15,174 nt of DNA from NCBI GenBank assembly GCA_030599055.1, contig JAUVOS010000032.1:1-15174 (forward strand), given 5' to 3'. A program made the position numbers and the translations under genes. The notes below the pieces were generated by a model, which searched no databases, was not told the origin of the DNA, and worked only from the letters and a program-made list of their open reading frames with translations. Of this stretch, positions 15,052 to 15,174 are shown piece by piece. The number at the start of each line of letters is the position of its first letter. Position 1 is the stretch's first letter. This DNA is from Lutibacter sp. (GTDB lineage Bacteria > Bacteroidota > Bacteroidia > Flavobacteriales > Flavobacteriaceae).

Positions 15052-15068
15052 TCAGGGTAGAACCCTGA
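15052..15068. repeat. Stem-loop 1: TCAGGGT-AGA-ACCCTGA
   Basis: This is a perfect seven-pair inverted repeat with the three-base loop AGA. It begins the run of four stem-loops at the right end of the window and is preceded by GGTATTAAACC (15041-15051). Confidence 0.85.
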
Positions 15069-15083
15069 ACCCAATAAAAGGAA

Positions 15084-15100
15084 TCGACCTAGAAGGTCGA
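15084..15100. repeat. Stem-loop 2: TCGACCT-AGA-AGGTCGA
   Basis: This is a perfect seven-pair inverted repeat with the same AGA loop and the same TC...GA outer pairs as stem-loop 1, but with a different inner stem whose paired bases all change together. It is followed immediately by GGTATTAACC (15101-15110), nearly the sequence that precedes stem-loop 1. Confidence 0.85.
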
Positions 15101-15115
15101 GGTATTAACCAATAA

Positions 15116-15132
15116 CCCGCTAAAAAAGCGGG
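15116..15132. repeat. Stem-loop 3: CCCGCT-AAAAA-AGCGGG
   Basis: This is a six-pair GC-rich inverted repeat with a five-A loop. Without a T-run on either side it does not look like a standard intrinsic terminator. Confidence 0.8.
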
Positions 15133-15146
15133 ATTAGTTCGGCTAA

Positions 15147-15171
15147 CTTAAAAATTGAAATAATTTTTAAG
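15147..15171. repeat. Stem-loop 4: CTTAAAAATT-GAAAT-AATTTTTAAG
   Basis: This is a perfect ten-pair AT-rich inverted repeat with a five-base loop, three bases from the window end. The short possible hairpin TTAG-TTCGG-CTAA lies between it and stem-loop 3. Confidence 0.8.
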
Positions 15172-15174
15172 AGT

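Larger units (their letters stand above)
14934..15174. other. Non-coding right end with clustered stem-loops
   Basis: No reading frame on either strand looks coding in these 241 bases. The first 100 are very AT-rich and contain the direct repeats. The last 130 contain four stem-loops separated by 15 bases each. It follows the broken edge of an IS630 remnant. The structure could be the end of a mobile element, a REP-like repeat cluster or a structured RNA, and the window ends before any neighbour on the right can be seen. Confidence 0.6.

Noticed and set aside
15041..15171. CRISPR array or integron attC site
   Set aside because: The stem-loops are not identical repeats with regular unique spacers, and no R'/R'' core (RYYYAAC/GTTRRRY) pairing is found.

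Overview
This window looks like chromosomal DNA from a low-GC member of the Bacteroidota, most likely a flavobacterium. The protein set fits that group: a DUF3810 membrane protein, a pyrR-pyrB-STAS-like-rnz cluster, and trp genes in the order E-G-D-C-F-B-A followed by a type I-beta DAHP synthase. There are few Shine-Dalgarno sites, and several genes are preceded by the Bacteroidota -7 promoter element TAnnTTTG. The species cannot be named from the sequence.

Layout. (1) 1-1406, minus strand: the replicative helicase gene dnaB, cut by the left window edge. (2) 1407-1683: an AT-rich divergent intergenic region. (3) 1684-6450, plus strand: a DUF3810 protein with an HEMAH motif, a SPOUT-fold RNA methyltransferase overlapping it by one base, then pyrR, pyrB, a small STAS-like protein and tRNase Z (rnz). 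(4) 6482-6870, minus strand: the decayed 3' end of an IS1634-type transposase. (5) 6871-14384, minus strand: a complete tryptophan operon read right to left (trpL leader, attenuator, trpE, G, D, C, F, B, A, then a DAHP synthase). (6) 14464-14933, minus strand: a 5'-truncated thioredoxin-like gene joined to the 3' remnant of an IS630-type transposase. (7) 14934-15174: non-coding DNA with two copies of a 15-base direct repeat and a tight run of four stem-loops, running off the right edge.

How the genes work together. The trp operon encodes every step from chorismate to tryptophan. Its last gene makes the enzyme that opens the shikimate pathway, so precursor supply and end-product synthesis are probably expressed together. 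The best regulatory signal is upstream of trpE: a 17-codon leader peptide with adjacent Trp codons, followed by a strong terminator hairpin with eight U residues. This is the arrangement expected of ribosome-mediated trp attenuation, and I also see possible alternative RNA pairings. PyrR and PyrB belong to pyrimidine synthesis and salvage. The short leader before pyrR leaves no room for the Bacillus-type PyrR attenuator.

The least explained part is the right end, where two transposase remnants, a broken thioredoxin gene and a cluster of stem-loops show repeated rearrangement. I see no CRISPR array, tRNA, rRNA, prophage or recognisable defence system.
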